Below are positions 8,226 through 15,271 of a DNA stretch of 64,000 bases, one piece after another. Position numbers and translations under genes: made by a program. Within the stretch, counting starts at the first letter, position 1. Every line of letters begins with the position of its first letter. Under the pieces are notes generated by a model, which saw only the letters and a list, made by a program, of their open reading frames with translations, was not told the DNA's origin and did no database searches. The DNA comes from Oscillospiraceae bacterium (GTDB lineage: Bacteria > Bacillota > Clostridia > Oscillospirales > Oscillospiraceae): assembly GCA_017416245.1 (NCBI GenBank), contig JAFQCX010000009.1:1-64000 (forward strand), in the 5' to 3' direction.

Positions 8226-8708
8226 CTATTCAAAGTCTTTGTAAAAACAATCATCTTCCCATTTTGCGGGATTGTTTTCAATGTATTCCCATATCTTAAA
8301 ATAATCCGCTTCCGATCGGATAATATGGTCGTGAAAGAGTTTTTGCCAAACGGATTGGCCAACTTGCTTCGTAATGATCCCTTTTAATTGCTGTATAACT
8401 ACAGAAATTGTAGGGGCGACCATTGGTCGTCCGTTTTCATCTGTGTTAATTTGCAACAGCAGATGAATGTGGTTAGGCATAACCACATAGCGGTCTACAG
8501 AAATCGCAGGATAATGTTTGGATATATTGCAAATGGCATTGGCTGCAATTTCTCCCCATCTCGTCAGCTGCGGACGAGCAATGCTCGCCCCTACATTTGT
8601 CCAGAACAGATTTCGCTTGTCCTTGGTGCAGATCGTGATGAAATACGCACCGGGTGCGCTGTAATCAAAATTTGGCAGACGGTTGGGCTTTCGTTTAGGG
8701 GTATCCAT
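8226..8708 (-). CDS. REP-associated tyrosine transposase (RAYT, Y1/HUH family)
   Basis: The 160-residue protein is an IS200-like Y1 transposase of the RAYT group. It has the N-terminal [11 protein letters not shown] strand (about 22-32), the HUH motif MPNHIHLLL (about 78-86) and the C-terminal helix with candidate catalytic tyrosine in [15 protein letters not shown] (about 138-152). RAYTs are thought to mobilise short palindromic repeats in trans. Two copies of the family-B palindrome lie within the reading frame (8409-8435 and 8571-8595), translated as GRPMVAPT and VGASIARP. It starts one base after the ruvA stop and sits between ruvA and ruvB on the same strand, so it is transcribed with the ruv operon. 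Confidence 0.92.
   Translation of the reverse strand: MDTPKRKPNRLPNFDYSAPGAYFITICTKDKRNLFWTNVGASIARPQLTRWGEIAANAICNISKHYPAISVDRYVVMPNHIHLLLQINTDENGRPMVAPTISVVIQQLKGIITKQVGQSVWQKLFHDHIIRSEADYFKIWEYIENNPAKWEDDCFYKDFE
8409..8435. repeat. Family-B half-palindrome inside the transposase frame
   Basis: TGTAGGGGCGACCATTGGTC followed by GTCCG. In the gene's own direction it reads as the right half of the element and encodes GRPMVAPT. Confidence 0.85.
8571..8595. repeat. Family-B half-palindrome inside the transposase frame (second copy)
   Basis: CGGACGAGCAATGCTCGCCC followed by CTACA, facing the copy at 8409-8435. It encodes VGASIARP on the minus strand. Confidence 0.85.
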
Positions 8709-8709
8709 A

Positions 8710-9306
8710 TCAGCCCTTCATTACCATAGCCCGTAATGCGTGCCTTACCATTTCCTCGGTGGAGGCGTTGGGGTCTACACCCTTGAGGGCGGTGGTGATT
8801 TCGGCAGGGGAGTAGCCCAGCTCTTTGAGGGCTTGGGTAGCCAAAGCAGCATTGTTTCCCTGAACAGGAGCAGCTGCCACAGGGGAGGAAAAGTCGATCT
8901 CTGTGTTTGCGCCGCCCATTTTGTCCTTCAGCTCCAGAATGATACGCTGGGCGATCTTCTTGCCCACGCCCTGGGCTGCGGTCAGCAGCTTTTCGTCGCC
9001 GGTCATCACTGCCAACGTAAAATTCTGCGGGCCTGCGGACAGGATCGCCAACGCCGCCTTGGGGCCAACGCCGTTGACGGAGGTTAAAAGATCATAGCAC
9101 CGCTGCTCCTCCCGGTCGATAAAGCCGTAGATATCGTAAGCGTCCTCCCGAATGGATTCGGTAATATAGAGCTTGGCAGGCTGATTTAATTTCAGTTGGG
9201 CAGCAGTATAGGCAGTGACACGGCAGCCGTAGCCCACACCACCGCAGTCAATGACAGCTAAGCCCGGCTCTAACAGGGCAACCTGTCCGGAAACGTAATA
9301 TAGCAT
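8710..9306 (-). CDS. ruvA: Holliday junction DNA helicase RuvA
   Basis: RuvA is the tetrameric junction-binding subunit that loads RuvB. The 198-residue protein has the N-terminal OB fold (1-63), two helix-hairpin-helix motifs (LLTSVNGVGPKAALAIL, about 71-87, and AAQGVGKKIAQRIILEL, about 107-123) and a C-terminal domain that contacts RuvB (about 150-198). The ribosome site AAAGGAG lies 8 nt before the ATG. Its last codon is one base from the transposase start. Confidence 0.97.
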   Translation of the reverse strand: MLYYVSGQVALLEPGLAVIDCGGVGYGCRVTAYTAAQLKLNQPAKLYITESIREDAYDIYGFIDREEQRCYDLLTSVNGVGPKAALAILSAGPQNFTLAVMTGDEKLLTAAQGVGKKIAQRIILELKDKMGGANTEIDFSSPVAAAPVQGNNAALATQALKELGYSPAEITTALKGVDPNASTEEMVRHALRAMVMKG

Positions 9307-9318
9307 AGTAATACTCCT

Positions 9319-10512
9319 TTAGAAGAAAAATCCCGCGCCGTCACGGATATAATCCCCCGCCAAATAGCGCTGCTTCACAGCCCGTTGCAGGCTGGTATCC
9401 TCCGGCAAAAGAGAAAACTGCGCCGGGTCATAGGCAAAGCCGGGGAACACAAAGGAAAATACCAGTCGTCCGCTGCTGGAAAAGGGAATGTGGGTAAAGG
9501 TGTCCTGAAAGCCCAAAATGTTGGAGGTGGGCTTCAGAATACTCCGCAGATCCGGCGACATGAGCCAGGAGGTGCAGAGGAAGGCTTTAAAGGGCAGATC
9601 GGGATAGCAGGTCTGAAAAACCTCCTTTGCCTGCCGGTAAGAGTCCAAAATGGTCTGCCTGTCGAAATCACCGCTGCGGGGAATGTGGATACGCACAAGC
9701 AGGTCGTCGGGACACAGACACAGCTGCCACTGCTGTTTGGGAAGACTCACGGTTTGGGATAATACCCGCGCTCCCTGGGCGGGATACCCTACAAAGGCGG
9801 TGTCGGTTTCTTGAATTTGCGCCAGGAAAGAACCCTCGGCATCCTCGTAGCCTGCCGTTCCCAGAAGGTAGCCGGAGGCGTGGACGGTGACATTATCTGC
9901 CAAAACGGCAAATTCCCCCCGGGCGTTTCGGTATACCCGCACACCTGTCAGACATTTGCCGGGGAAATCGTATTTAAACCGACCGATATGGAGCATACGG
10001 TTAAAGATGACACAACGCAGCCAGTTGAGACGGTCTGCGGTAAAGCAGGGTCTGCCCACCGCCAAAAGACGCAGCTGCACAGACTCGTCATATTCCTGCA
10101 GCGTGGCGGCAATGACAGCTTCCGGCACCTTTCGTGACCGCAGATAGGCCACGCTTTCCGGCATTGTGGGAATGGCGGGAAACAGGTGGAGAAAATCATA
10201 GGCAAGGCCTGTTCCTGCAGGGGGTGTGTACACATCGGCCACAGGCCGGCCGCCCTGCCGGATCCATTGCTCCAGCAGGCAGACAAGAAGCTGCATTGCC
10301 GGATTTTTGCGGATCTCTTCCGCGGCGGTAAGCACCTCTTTGCGGTAGGGAACAAGGGCAAAACAATCGTCCAGGGTTTTGGTGATATATGCTTCTGAGA
10401 GAATAAGCTCAGCGCGAGCCCTCCAGGAATCGGCAAGGTGGCTGTAAATATCAGAAAATTCGGCAGGAAGCTGCTCCATACGAAGGGCAAGCTGCATTTC
10501 TTTTAAATTCAT
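9319..10512 (-). CDS. Acyltransferase-domain protein (NAT_N / GNAT_C-like) in the ruv operon
   Basis: This 397-residue protein resembles the clostridial group annotated as acyltransferase domain-containing protein, with an all-helical N-terminal region (about 1-130) and a GNAT-like C-terminal region (about 130-290; a GVRVYRNARGEF strand pair, and GYPAQGARVLSQTVSLPKQQW). A C-terminal extension ends in DGAGFFF. The acceptor is unknown and I see no obvious link with recombination. It sits 10 nt after ruvC and 12 nt before ruvA, so it is firmly in the operon. Confidence 0.62.
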   Translation of the reverse strand: MNLKEMQLALRMEQLPAEFSDIYSHLADSWRARAELILSEAYITKTLDDCFALVPYRKEVLTAAEEIRKNPAMQLLVCLLEQWIRQGGRPVADVYTPPAGTGLAYDFLHLFPAIPTMPESVAYLRSRKVPEAVIAATLQEYDESVQLRLLAVGRPCFTADRLNWLRCVIFNRMLHIGRFKYDFPGKCLTGVRVYRNARGEFAVLADNVTVHASGYLLGTAGYEDAEGSFLAQIQETDTAFVGYPAQGARVLSQTVSLPKQQWQLCLCPDDLLVRIHIPRSGDFDRQTILDSYRQAKEVFQTCYPDLPFKAFLCTSWLMSPDLRSILKPTSNILGFQDTFTHIPFSSSGRLVFSFVFPGFAYDPAQFSLLPEDTSLQRAVKQRYLAGDYIRDGAGFFF

Positions 10513-10522
10513 AGGCTTCCCC

Positions 10523-11014
10523 TTATTTCAAATTGGCAAGCAGAGAGGTAGCTGACCGGGCGTGACAAAGGGCGATGGCAATGGCATCGGCGGCATCGTC
10601 TGGCTTGGGCATTTTGGACAGATTCAGGATCCGCTTGGTCATATCCATCACCTGATGCTTGGTGGCGTTTCCGTAGCCCACCACCGCCTGCTTGACCTGC
10701 ATAGGCTTGTACTGGGCGATCTCCAGACCTGCCTGCCGGACGGCCAGCAAAATCACGCCCCGGCTTTGGGCGACTCCGATGCCGGTGGTGACATTTTGGC
10801 CGAAGAACAGCTCCTCGATGGCCACTTGATCCGGCTTTGCCACCTGCAAAAGCTCTGCCATATCGTTATAAACGATCTCCAAACGGGCGGAAAAATCCAT
10901 ACCCGCGGGAGTGGTGATGGCGCCGCAGTGCAGGAGCTTATACTGATTTCGCTCCGCCTCGATCAGACCGAAGCCGGTAATTCCGTACCCCGGATCAATT
11001 CCCAAAATCCGCAA
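10523..11014 (-). CDS. ruvC: Crossover junction endodeoxyribonuclease RuvC
   Basis: RuvC resolves Holliday junctions. The 163-residue protein has the RNase-H-fold acidic residues: Asp in LGIDPGYG (residue 6), Glu in AIEELFFG (about 66) and the pair in KPDDAADAIA (about 137-140). The frame is open to GTG 11023 and ATG 11020, but both overlap the GGAGGTG ribosome site. TTG at 11014 is 8 nt downstream of GGAGG and gives the family's canonical N-terminus MRILGIDPG, so I take it as the start. First gene of the ruv operon. Confidence 0.96.
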   Translation of the reverse strand: MRILGIDPGYGITGFGLIEAERNQYKLLHCGAITTPAGMDFSARLEIVYNDMAELLQVAKPDQVAIEELFFGQNVTTGIGVAQSRGVILLAVRQAGLEIAQYKPMQVKQAVVGYGNATKHQVMDMTKRILNLSKMPKPDDAADAIAIALCHARSATSLLANLK

Positions 11015-11037
11015 TGCCATCACCTCCGATTTTTATT

Positions 11038-11066
11038 ATTGTAGCACATTTGTTTTTATTTGACTA
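11038..11066 (-). promoter_or_regulatory. Promoter of the ruv operon
   Basis: On the minus strand TAGTCA (11061-11066), 17 nt, TACAAT (11038-11043) with TGC extended -10, 25 nt before the ruvC start. Confidence 0.6.
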
Positions 11067-11078
11067 CCTGTTTTTTAT

Positions 11079-11110
11079 AAAAAACCGCCCCGAAAAACTT
11101 CGGGGCGGTC
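11079..11110 (-). terminator. Terminator of the HPr-like gene
   Basis: Stem ACCGCCCCGAA / TTCGGGGCGGT with a short A-rich loop, followed on the minus strand by TTTTTTAT. It starts a few nt past the stop at 11114 and isolates the gene from the ruv promoter. Confidence 0.85.
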
Positions 11111-11113
11111 ATA

Positions 11114-11344
11114 TCAGGTTTGTAATGCGATAGCGTCATTGTAAAATGCTGCGCCCTCGTCGGGGGAGCAATCCGCCTGCACATTGAGGGGACGGGAGAA
11201 ATCCAGGCAGGACATACCCATCAAATGCTTGGCATTGATGCTCTGCCGGTCGTTACCCACCCGCACCTCAAAGGGTTGCCGGGCAGCCAGCGCGACAAAG
11301 GTCTTTATCTGCTCAAAAGAGGTTAATTGAATGTGAAAAAGCAT
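11114..11344 (-). CDS. HPr-family protein lacking the phosphorylatable histidine
   Basis: This 76-residue protein matches the second half of HPr well: VRVGNDRQSINAKHLMGMSCLDFSRPLNVQADC corresponds to the strand - Ser46 helix region of HPr (KSVNLKSIMGVMSLG). At the N-terminus the family's IHARP active site is absent: residues 10-26 read FEQIKTFVALAARQPFE with no histidine. This is as in Crh and in the small HPr-like proteins common in Clostridia. A regulatory rather than a phosphotransfer role is inferred. CGGAGG is 9 nt before the ATG. The 11364-11637 element lies immediately upstream. Confidence 0.75.
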   Translation of the reverse strand: MLFHIQLTSFEQIKTFVALAARQPFEVRVGNDRQSINAKHLMGMSCLDFSRPLNVQADCSPDEGAAFYNDAIALQT

Positions 11345-11363
11345 AGAAAATAGCCTCCGATGC

Positions 11364-11637
11364 TAGCCTGAGCAACATAATCTGAATCCGCCTAAGCGGG
11401 CGCCTGATTTGCTCAGTCTGCCTTTTATTCATTGATGGGCGTCAGCCCATCTGCTTCATTAAAGATTGCCTGACCCAATCATCCATCCCGCTTAGGTCAC
11501 AGATTTCTGAGCCGTGTGACCGTTCTGAGGCAAGGCGCAGCTTTGCAGATGTGCTTTGTGCCCTTCAAAAAGCTGCAACGCAGCATCAGGGCGGTCGCGC
11601 AGCTCAGAAACGGGTTCGGATTATGTTGTTCAGGCTA
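11364..11637. mobile_element. 274-bp element with 27-bp terminal inverted repeats (MITE-like or structured RNA)
   Basis: The ends 11364-11390 and 11611-11637 are inverted repeats matching at 24 of 27 positions, beginning TAGCCTGA and ending TCAGGCTA. The outer TA on both sides could be a TA target duplication as made by Tc1/mariner (IS630) relatives. Nested internal repeats include CCTAAGCGGG (11391-11400) / CCCGCTTAGG (about 11487-11496), TGATGGGC..GCCCATC near 11436-11453 and TTTCTGAGC / GCTCAGAAA (about 11502 and 11602). No coding frame is convincing. It fills most of the 420-nt divergent gap between the HPr-like gene and mtaB. Confidence 0.65.
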
Positions 11638-11658
11638 TACAAAAACAAATTTTTCGAG

Positions 11659-11664
11659 TATAAT
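11659..11664 (+). promoter_or_regulatory. Possible -10 box for mtaB
   Basis: A perfect TATAAT about 100 nt upstream of mtaB. No good -35 is seen at 16-18 nt, so this is weak. Confidence 0.3.
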
Positions 11665-11764
11665 GACAACGGTTTGTATTATACGGAAAAACTTTCGGTA
11701 TATCAATATGGGAAAAAGTAAGAAAAAAACAGCTAACAGAAAGTGATTATTGGTAAATAAGACG

Positions 11765-13054
11765 ATGAAAATTGGATTTCACACCTTGGGTTGCAAGGTA
11801 AATCAGTATGAAACACAGGCTATGGAGCAGCTTTTGGTGGGGCTGGGTCACCAGATCGGCGACTTTAACGGCGTGTGTGACGGTTATATTATCAACACCT
11901 GCTCGGTGACTGCGGTGGCGGATAAGAAAAACCGCGCCGTGATCCGTCGCTGCCGGCGGGAAAATCCCCGGGCGGTGGTGGCGGTATGCGGCTGCTATCC
12001 CCAACACGCAGCAGAAAAATTAGAGGGCTTGGGCATTGACGTGCTGGGTGGCAGCGCCAAGCGGGAGGAATTTCTGCAGCAGGTGCTGTCTGCAATTCAG
12101 ACAAAGACGAAAGCAAAGGTGCTGGACGAGGCGCTGAAGCGCAGAAAGTTTGAGGTGCTGCCCGCAGGAGGTCTGGAGGGCCGCACAAGAGCTATGCTGA
12201 AGGTGCAGGACGGCTGCATGAATTTCTGCAGCTACTGCATTATCCCCTACACAAGAGGGCCTGTCCGTTCTGCTCCCGTCGCTTTGGCGGTGGAGCAGGC
12301 AAAGGGCCTGGCAGCGCAGGGGTATCGGGAGATCGTGGTCACAGGCATTGAGATCGCCTCCTGGGGCGTGGATTTAGAGGGCAAGCCGTCCCTCATCACC
12401 CTGTTGGAGGAAATATGCGCTGCCGTGCCGGAGCTGCGGGTGCGCCTTGGCTCGTTGGAGCCAAGGATCGTGACGGAGGAATTCTGCCAGCGGCTGCAAA
12501 AGCTGCCCAACCTGTGTCCCCAGTTTCACCTGTCTATGCAGTCCGGCTGCGATTCGGTGCTAAAGCGTATGAAACGCAAGTACGATACGACCCGTTATTT
12601 GCAGAGTGTAGAGCTGCTGAAAGCCTGGTTCCCCGGCTGCGCGGTCACTACGGATATGATCGTGGCATTCCCCGGTGAAACAGAGGAGGAGTTCGCCCGA
12701 TCCCTGGCATTCATCGAAAAATGCGCCTTTGCGGATATGCACATTTTTCCCTACTCCCGCCGTCCCGGCACGCCTGCGGACAAAATGGAGGGGCAATTAA
12801 GCAATGCCACCAAGGAGCAAAGAAGCCGCGCCGCTATGGCGGTGGCGGAGAAAATGTCCCTTGCTTATCGGCAGGCAATGGCAGGCTCTGTTGTTTCGGT
12901 GCTTTTCGAGGAAGAAGATGGGGTATACTATGTAGGACACGCGCCAAACTATGTAAAGGTGTACGCACTGGGCAAAGATCTGCATAATCAGGTCTGCCAG
13001 GTGACGGTCACCGAAGTCTACGGCGACGGCGTACTGGGCAGACTGGACAATTAG
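11765..13054 (+). CDS. mtaB: tRNA (N6-L-threonylcarbamoyladenosine-C2)-methylthiotransferase MtaB
   Basis: MtaB converts t6A37 to ms2t6A37 in tRNA. The 429-residue protein has the UPF0004 domain with three Fe-S cysteines (FHTLGCKVNQYET at 6-18, NTCSVT near 44-49, VCGCYPQ near 76-82), the radical-SAM motif CMNFCSYCIIPYTRG (about 147-161) and a C-terminal TRAM domain (about 370-429). Open frame extends to TTG 11750, but MKIGFHTLGCKVNQYET is the family-like start. Both this gene and tcdA act on t6A. A family-B palindrome follows the stop. Confidence 0.95.
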   Translation: MKIGFHTLGCKVNQYETQAMEQLLVGLGHQIGDFNGVCDGYIINTCSVTAVADKKNRAVIRRCRRENPRAVVAVCGCYPQHAAEKLEGLGIDVLGGSAKREEFLQQVLSAIQTKTKAKVLDEALKRRKFEVLPAGGLEGRTRAMLKVQDGCMNFCSYCIIPYTRGPVRSAPVALAVEQAKGLAAQGYREIVVTGIEIASWGVDLEGKPSLITLLEEICAAVPELRVRLGSLEPRIVTEEFCQRLQKLPNLCPQFHLSMQSGCDSVLKRMKRKYDTTRYLQSVELLKAWFPGCAVTTDMIVAFPGETEEEFARSLAFIEKCAFADMHIFPYSRRPGTPADKMEGQLSNATKEQRSRAAMAVAEKMSLAYRQAMAGSVVSVLFEEEDGVYYVGHAPNYVKVYALGKDLHNQVCQVTVTEVYGDGVLGRLDN

Positions 13055-13089
13055 AAAACATTGTGATATACTAATAAACTAGGATAATG

Positions 13090-13165
13090 CCCTTGTAGGG
13101 CGGGGGTTTACTCCCGCCGCGGGTGGTTTTTTGTTTTGCGGCGGGACCGAGGCCCCGCCCTACAG
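13090..13165. repeat. Family-B palindromic element
   Basis: TGTAGGGCGGGGGTTTACTC at the left and its inverted, imperfect copy ending CCCCGCCCTACAG at the right, with a T-rich centre. As RNA it folds into one long hairpin between mtaB and the DUF3810 gene. Confidence 0.85.
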
Positions 13166-13194
13166 CAAAAAAAGGATGAAGGAGGCGTTGCCTT

Positions 13195-14286
13195 TTGAAA
13201 TATTGGAGAGGCTATCTGACAGCGGCCATACTGCTCGCCTGCACCTGGGCGCTGCGGGAATTTGCCAAAGCCCATAGCGTTTTGGTGGATATGATCTATC
13301 CCTATGTCACCAGAATGGCACAGGCGTTTTTGGCAAACTGGAGCAGCGGCGTGGATTTCTGCCTGTGGCAGGGTCTTTTGCTGGCGCTTATTGCCTTTGG
13401 CATTGCCAGCATCGTGCTGATGATCATTCTGAAATGGAATCCCATTCGCTGGGGCGGCTGGGTCTGCACCGTGGTGGCGATCATCCTGTTCTTAAATACA
13501 GGTCTTTACAGCCTAAATCAGTTCTCAGGCCCCTTGGCGGAGGATATCCGTCTGGAGGAAACCGACTATACCATCGCCGAGCTGGAAAAGGCAACCGCCT
13601 ATTATCGCGATCAGGCCAATACGCTGTCCCAGCAGGTGCAGCGGAACGCGCAGGGCGATGTGGTGTTTGCTACCTTCGAGGAGTTGGCTGAGCAGGCGTC
13701 ATTAGGCTTTGAAAAGATGGTATATGAGGAATCTCTGTCCGTGTTTGCAGGCCCTATGGAGCCGGTGAAGAAGCTGGGCTGGGCAGGCCGCTATACCGCC
13801 CGGGGCATAACAGGTGTCACAATGGGCATTACCGGCGAGGCTGCGGTGAATCCCCAGACACCTGCTGTGATGCTGCCCTTTGCCATGTGCAGAGAGATGG
13901 CCCGCCGGGCCAGCATTGCTATTGAGCAGGATGCCAGCTTTGCCGCCTGGCTGGGCTGCAACTATAACGACAGCGTCCAGTTTCAGTACTCCGGCGCCCT
14001 TATGGGCTACCGCTACTGTCTGAAAGCTCTGGAGGCGCTGGATAAGGTCACCAATGCCGGCGCGGCAGCCCGGGTGCTGGCAGAGGAAGATCCCCAGGTC
14101 AAGCGCGACCGGGAGATCTGCGACCGGTTCTACGGCAATACGGAGATGAAGGATGCGAAGGTCTGCGACCTTTTGACCAGCTGGCATATTCAGGAGATCA
14201 TCCTGCCCACACAGGTGGAGAAGGAAAATGCATTTGACCCGCTGGATAAGTCCCAGGTGGATCTGGGCGACCACCCCAACGCATAA
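13195..14286 (+). CDS. DUF3810 membrane protein lacking the HExxH zinc motif
   Basis: The 363-residue protein matches the DUF3810 family of clostridial membrane-anchored putative metallopeptidases. It has three hydrophobic N-terminal segments (about 7-23, 53-79 and 87-105), an acidic helical region, and the family core GITGEAAVNPQTPAVMLPF. Where the family carries the HExxH zinc site (usually ICHEMAHQ), this protein reads MCREMARRAS (about 237-246), so both histidines are lost and it is probably a pseudo-enzyme. The start is TTG 13195, 9 nt after AAGGAGG. It lies 14 nt upstream of rsmG, in an apparent operon. Confidence 0.72.
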   Translation: MKYWRGYLTAAILLACTWALREFAKAHSVLVDMIYPYVTRMAQAFLANWSSGVDFCLWQGLLLALIAFGIASIVLMIILKWNPIRWGGWVCTVVAIILFLNTGLYSLNQFSGPLAEDIRLEETDYTIAELEKATAYYRDQANTLSQQVQRNAQGDVVFATFEELAEQASLGFEKMVYEESLSVFAGPMEPVKKLGWAGRYTARGITGVTMGITGEAAVNPQTPAVMLPFAMCREMARRASIAIEQDASFAAWLGCNYNDSVQFQYSGALMGYRYCLKALEALDKVTNAGAAARVLAEEDPQVKRDREICDRFYGNTEMKDAKVCDLLTSWHIQEIILPTQVEKENAFDPLDKSQVDLGDHPNA

Positions 14287-14300
14287 ATCGGGGGAACACA

Positions 14301-14993
14301 ATGAGAAAAACATTATCTGAGGGTTTGCCCAATTTAAAATTAGCCCTGCCTGAAGATGCGCAGGAGAAGCTGTGCGCCTTTGGGGAGGCGGTGGTGGAGC
14401 AGAACAAGGTGATGAATCTGACCGCCATTACAGAACCTACCCAGGTAGCAAAGCTCCATTTGCTGGACAGCCTGTCTTTGCTGACGCTGGAGGAGCTGGC
14501 AGGAAAGCGGATGATCGATGTGGGCTGCGGGGCAGGCTTCCCCGGTGTGCCTGTGAAGATCGCCTGTCCGGAGGTAGAACTCACGCTGCTGGACTCCTTG
14601 GGCAAGCGTATGCAGTGGCTGGAAACGGTGCTTCCCACCCTGGGTGTGGAGGCAGAATGTGTGACCGCCAGGGCAGAGGAGGCGGTGGAAAACCGTCGTG
14701 AGAGCTATGATTATGCCACCAGCCGCGCCGTTGCCAGACTGAACATTCTGCTGGAGCTGACCGCACCCTATGTAAAGGTGGGGGGCAAGGTCCTGGCGAT
14801 GAAGGGAACGGCCGCCAGGGAAGAACTGGCGGAGGCCAAAAATGCCATTGCCAAGCTGGGGTTATCCCTGGAGCGTGTTGCGGAATTTCCTGTAGACGGC
14901 ACTGCCCACACAGTGATCGTGCTGAAAAAGGTAGCGCCTACCCCTAAGCAGTATCCCCGCCGTTATGCAAAGATCAAACAGAGTCCCCTATAA
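14301..14993 (+). CDS. rsmG: 16S rRNA (guanine-527-N7)-methyltransferase RsmG
   Basis: RsmG methylates N7 of G527 in 16S rRNA using S-adenosylmethionine. The 230-residue protein has the Rossmann SAM motif MIDVGCGAGFPGVPVKI (about 71-87), the upstream NLTAI..HLLDSL segment (about 36-54) and ATSRAVARL (about 137-145), all typical. It lies directly after the DUF3810 gene and ends at a terminator. Confidence 0.96.
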   Translation: MRKTLSEGLPNLKLALPEDAQEKLCAFGEAVVEQNKVMNLTAITEPTQVAKLHLLDSLSLLTLEELAGKRMIDVGCGAGFPGVPVKIACPEVELTLLDSLGKRMQWLETVLPTLGVEAECVTARAEEAVENRRESYDYATSRAVARLNILLELTAPYVKVGGKVLAMKGTAAREELAEAKNAIAKLGLSLERVAEFPVDGTAHTVIVLKKVAPTPKQYPRRYAKIKQSPL

Positions 14994-14999
14994 GCAGGA

Positions 15000-15041
15000 T
15001 CATCACACCGGCAGCTAAATCTGCCGGTGTGATTTTGTTTG
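15000..15041 (+). terminator. Terminator after rsmG
   Basis: Stem ATCACACCGGCAG / CTGCCGGTGTGAT (15002-15033) with loop CTAAAT, followed by TTTTGTTT. Confidence 0.8.
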
Positions 15042-15100
15042 CAAAGGATGGATGTGTCCCTTGCGGTTCCGGAAAATAAAATAAAAAGCGCAGATAATTA

Positions 15101-15129
15101 TTGCTTTTGAGGGGAAAATATGCTATAAT
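15101..15129 (+). promoter_or_regulatory. Promoter of the opp gene cluster
   Basis: TTGCTT (15101-15106), 17 nt, TATAAT (15124-15129), with TGC extended -10. The leader to oppA is about 135 nt; I see no recognisable riboswitch in it. Confidence 0.75.
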
Positions 15130-15271
15130 ACTTAAACCTTTCAAGTGTCTTCCGGAGAAGTCCATTTGTTTTTAAACGGTGGAAATTTCAGGAAGGAACA
15201 CAGAAAGACAACTACAAGATGTTGTTTGATAAAGATTATCAAAGAGCATAATTTTTCTAGGAGGAAACACC

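Noticed and set aside
11708..11746. A 12-codon basic peptide frame (MGKSKKKTANRK) just upstream of mtaB
   Set aside because: No ribosome binding site and no second evidence. It could be a leader peptide, but this cannot be supported.
15130..15258. A riboswitch in the leader of oppA
   Set aside because: No known riboswitch core was recognised and there is no terminator before the gene.
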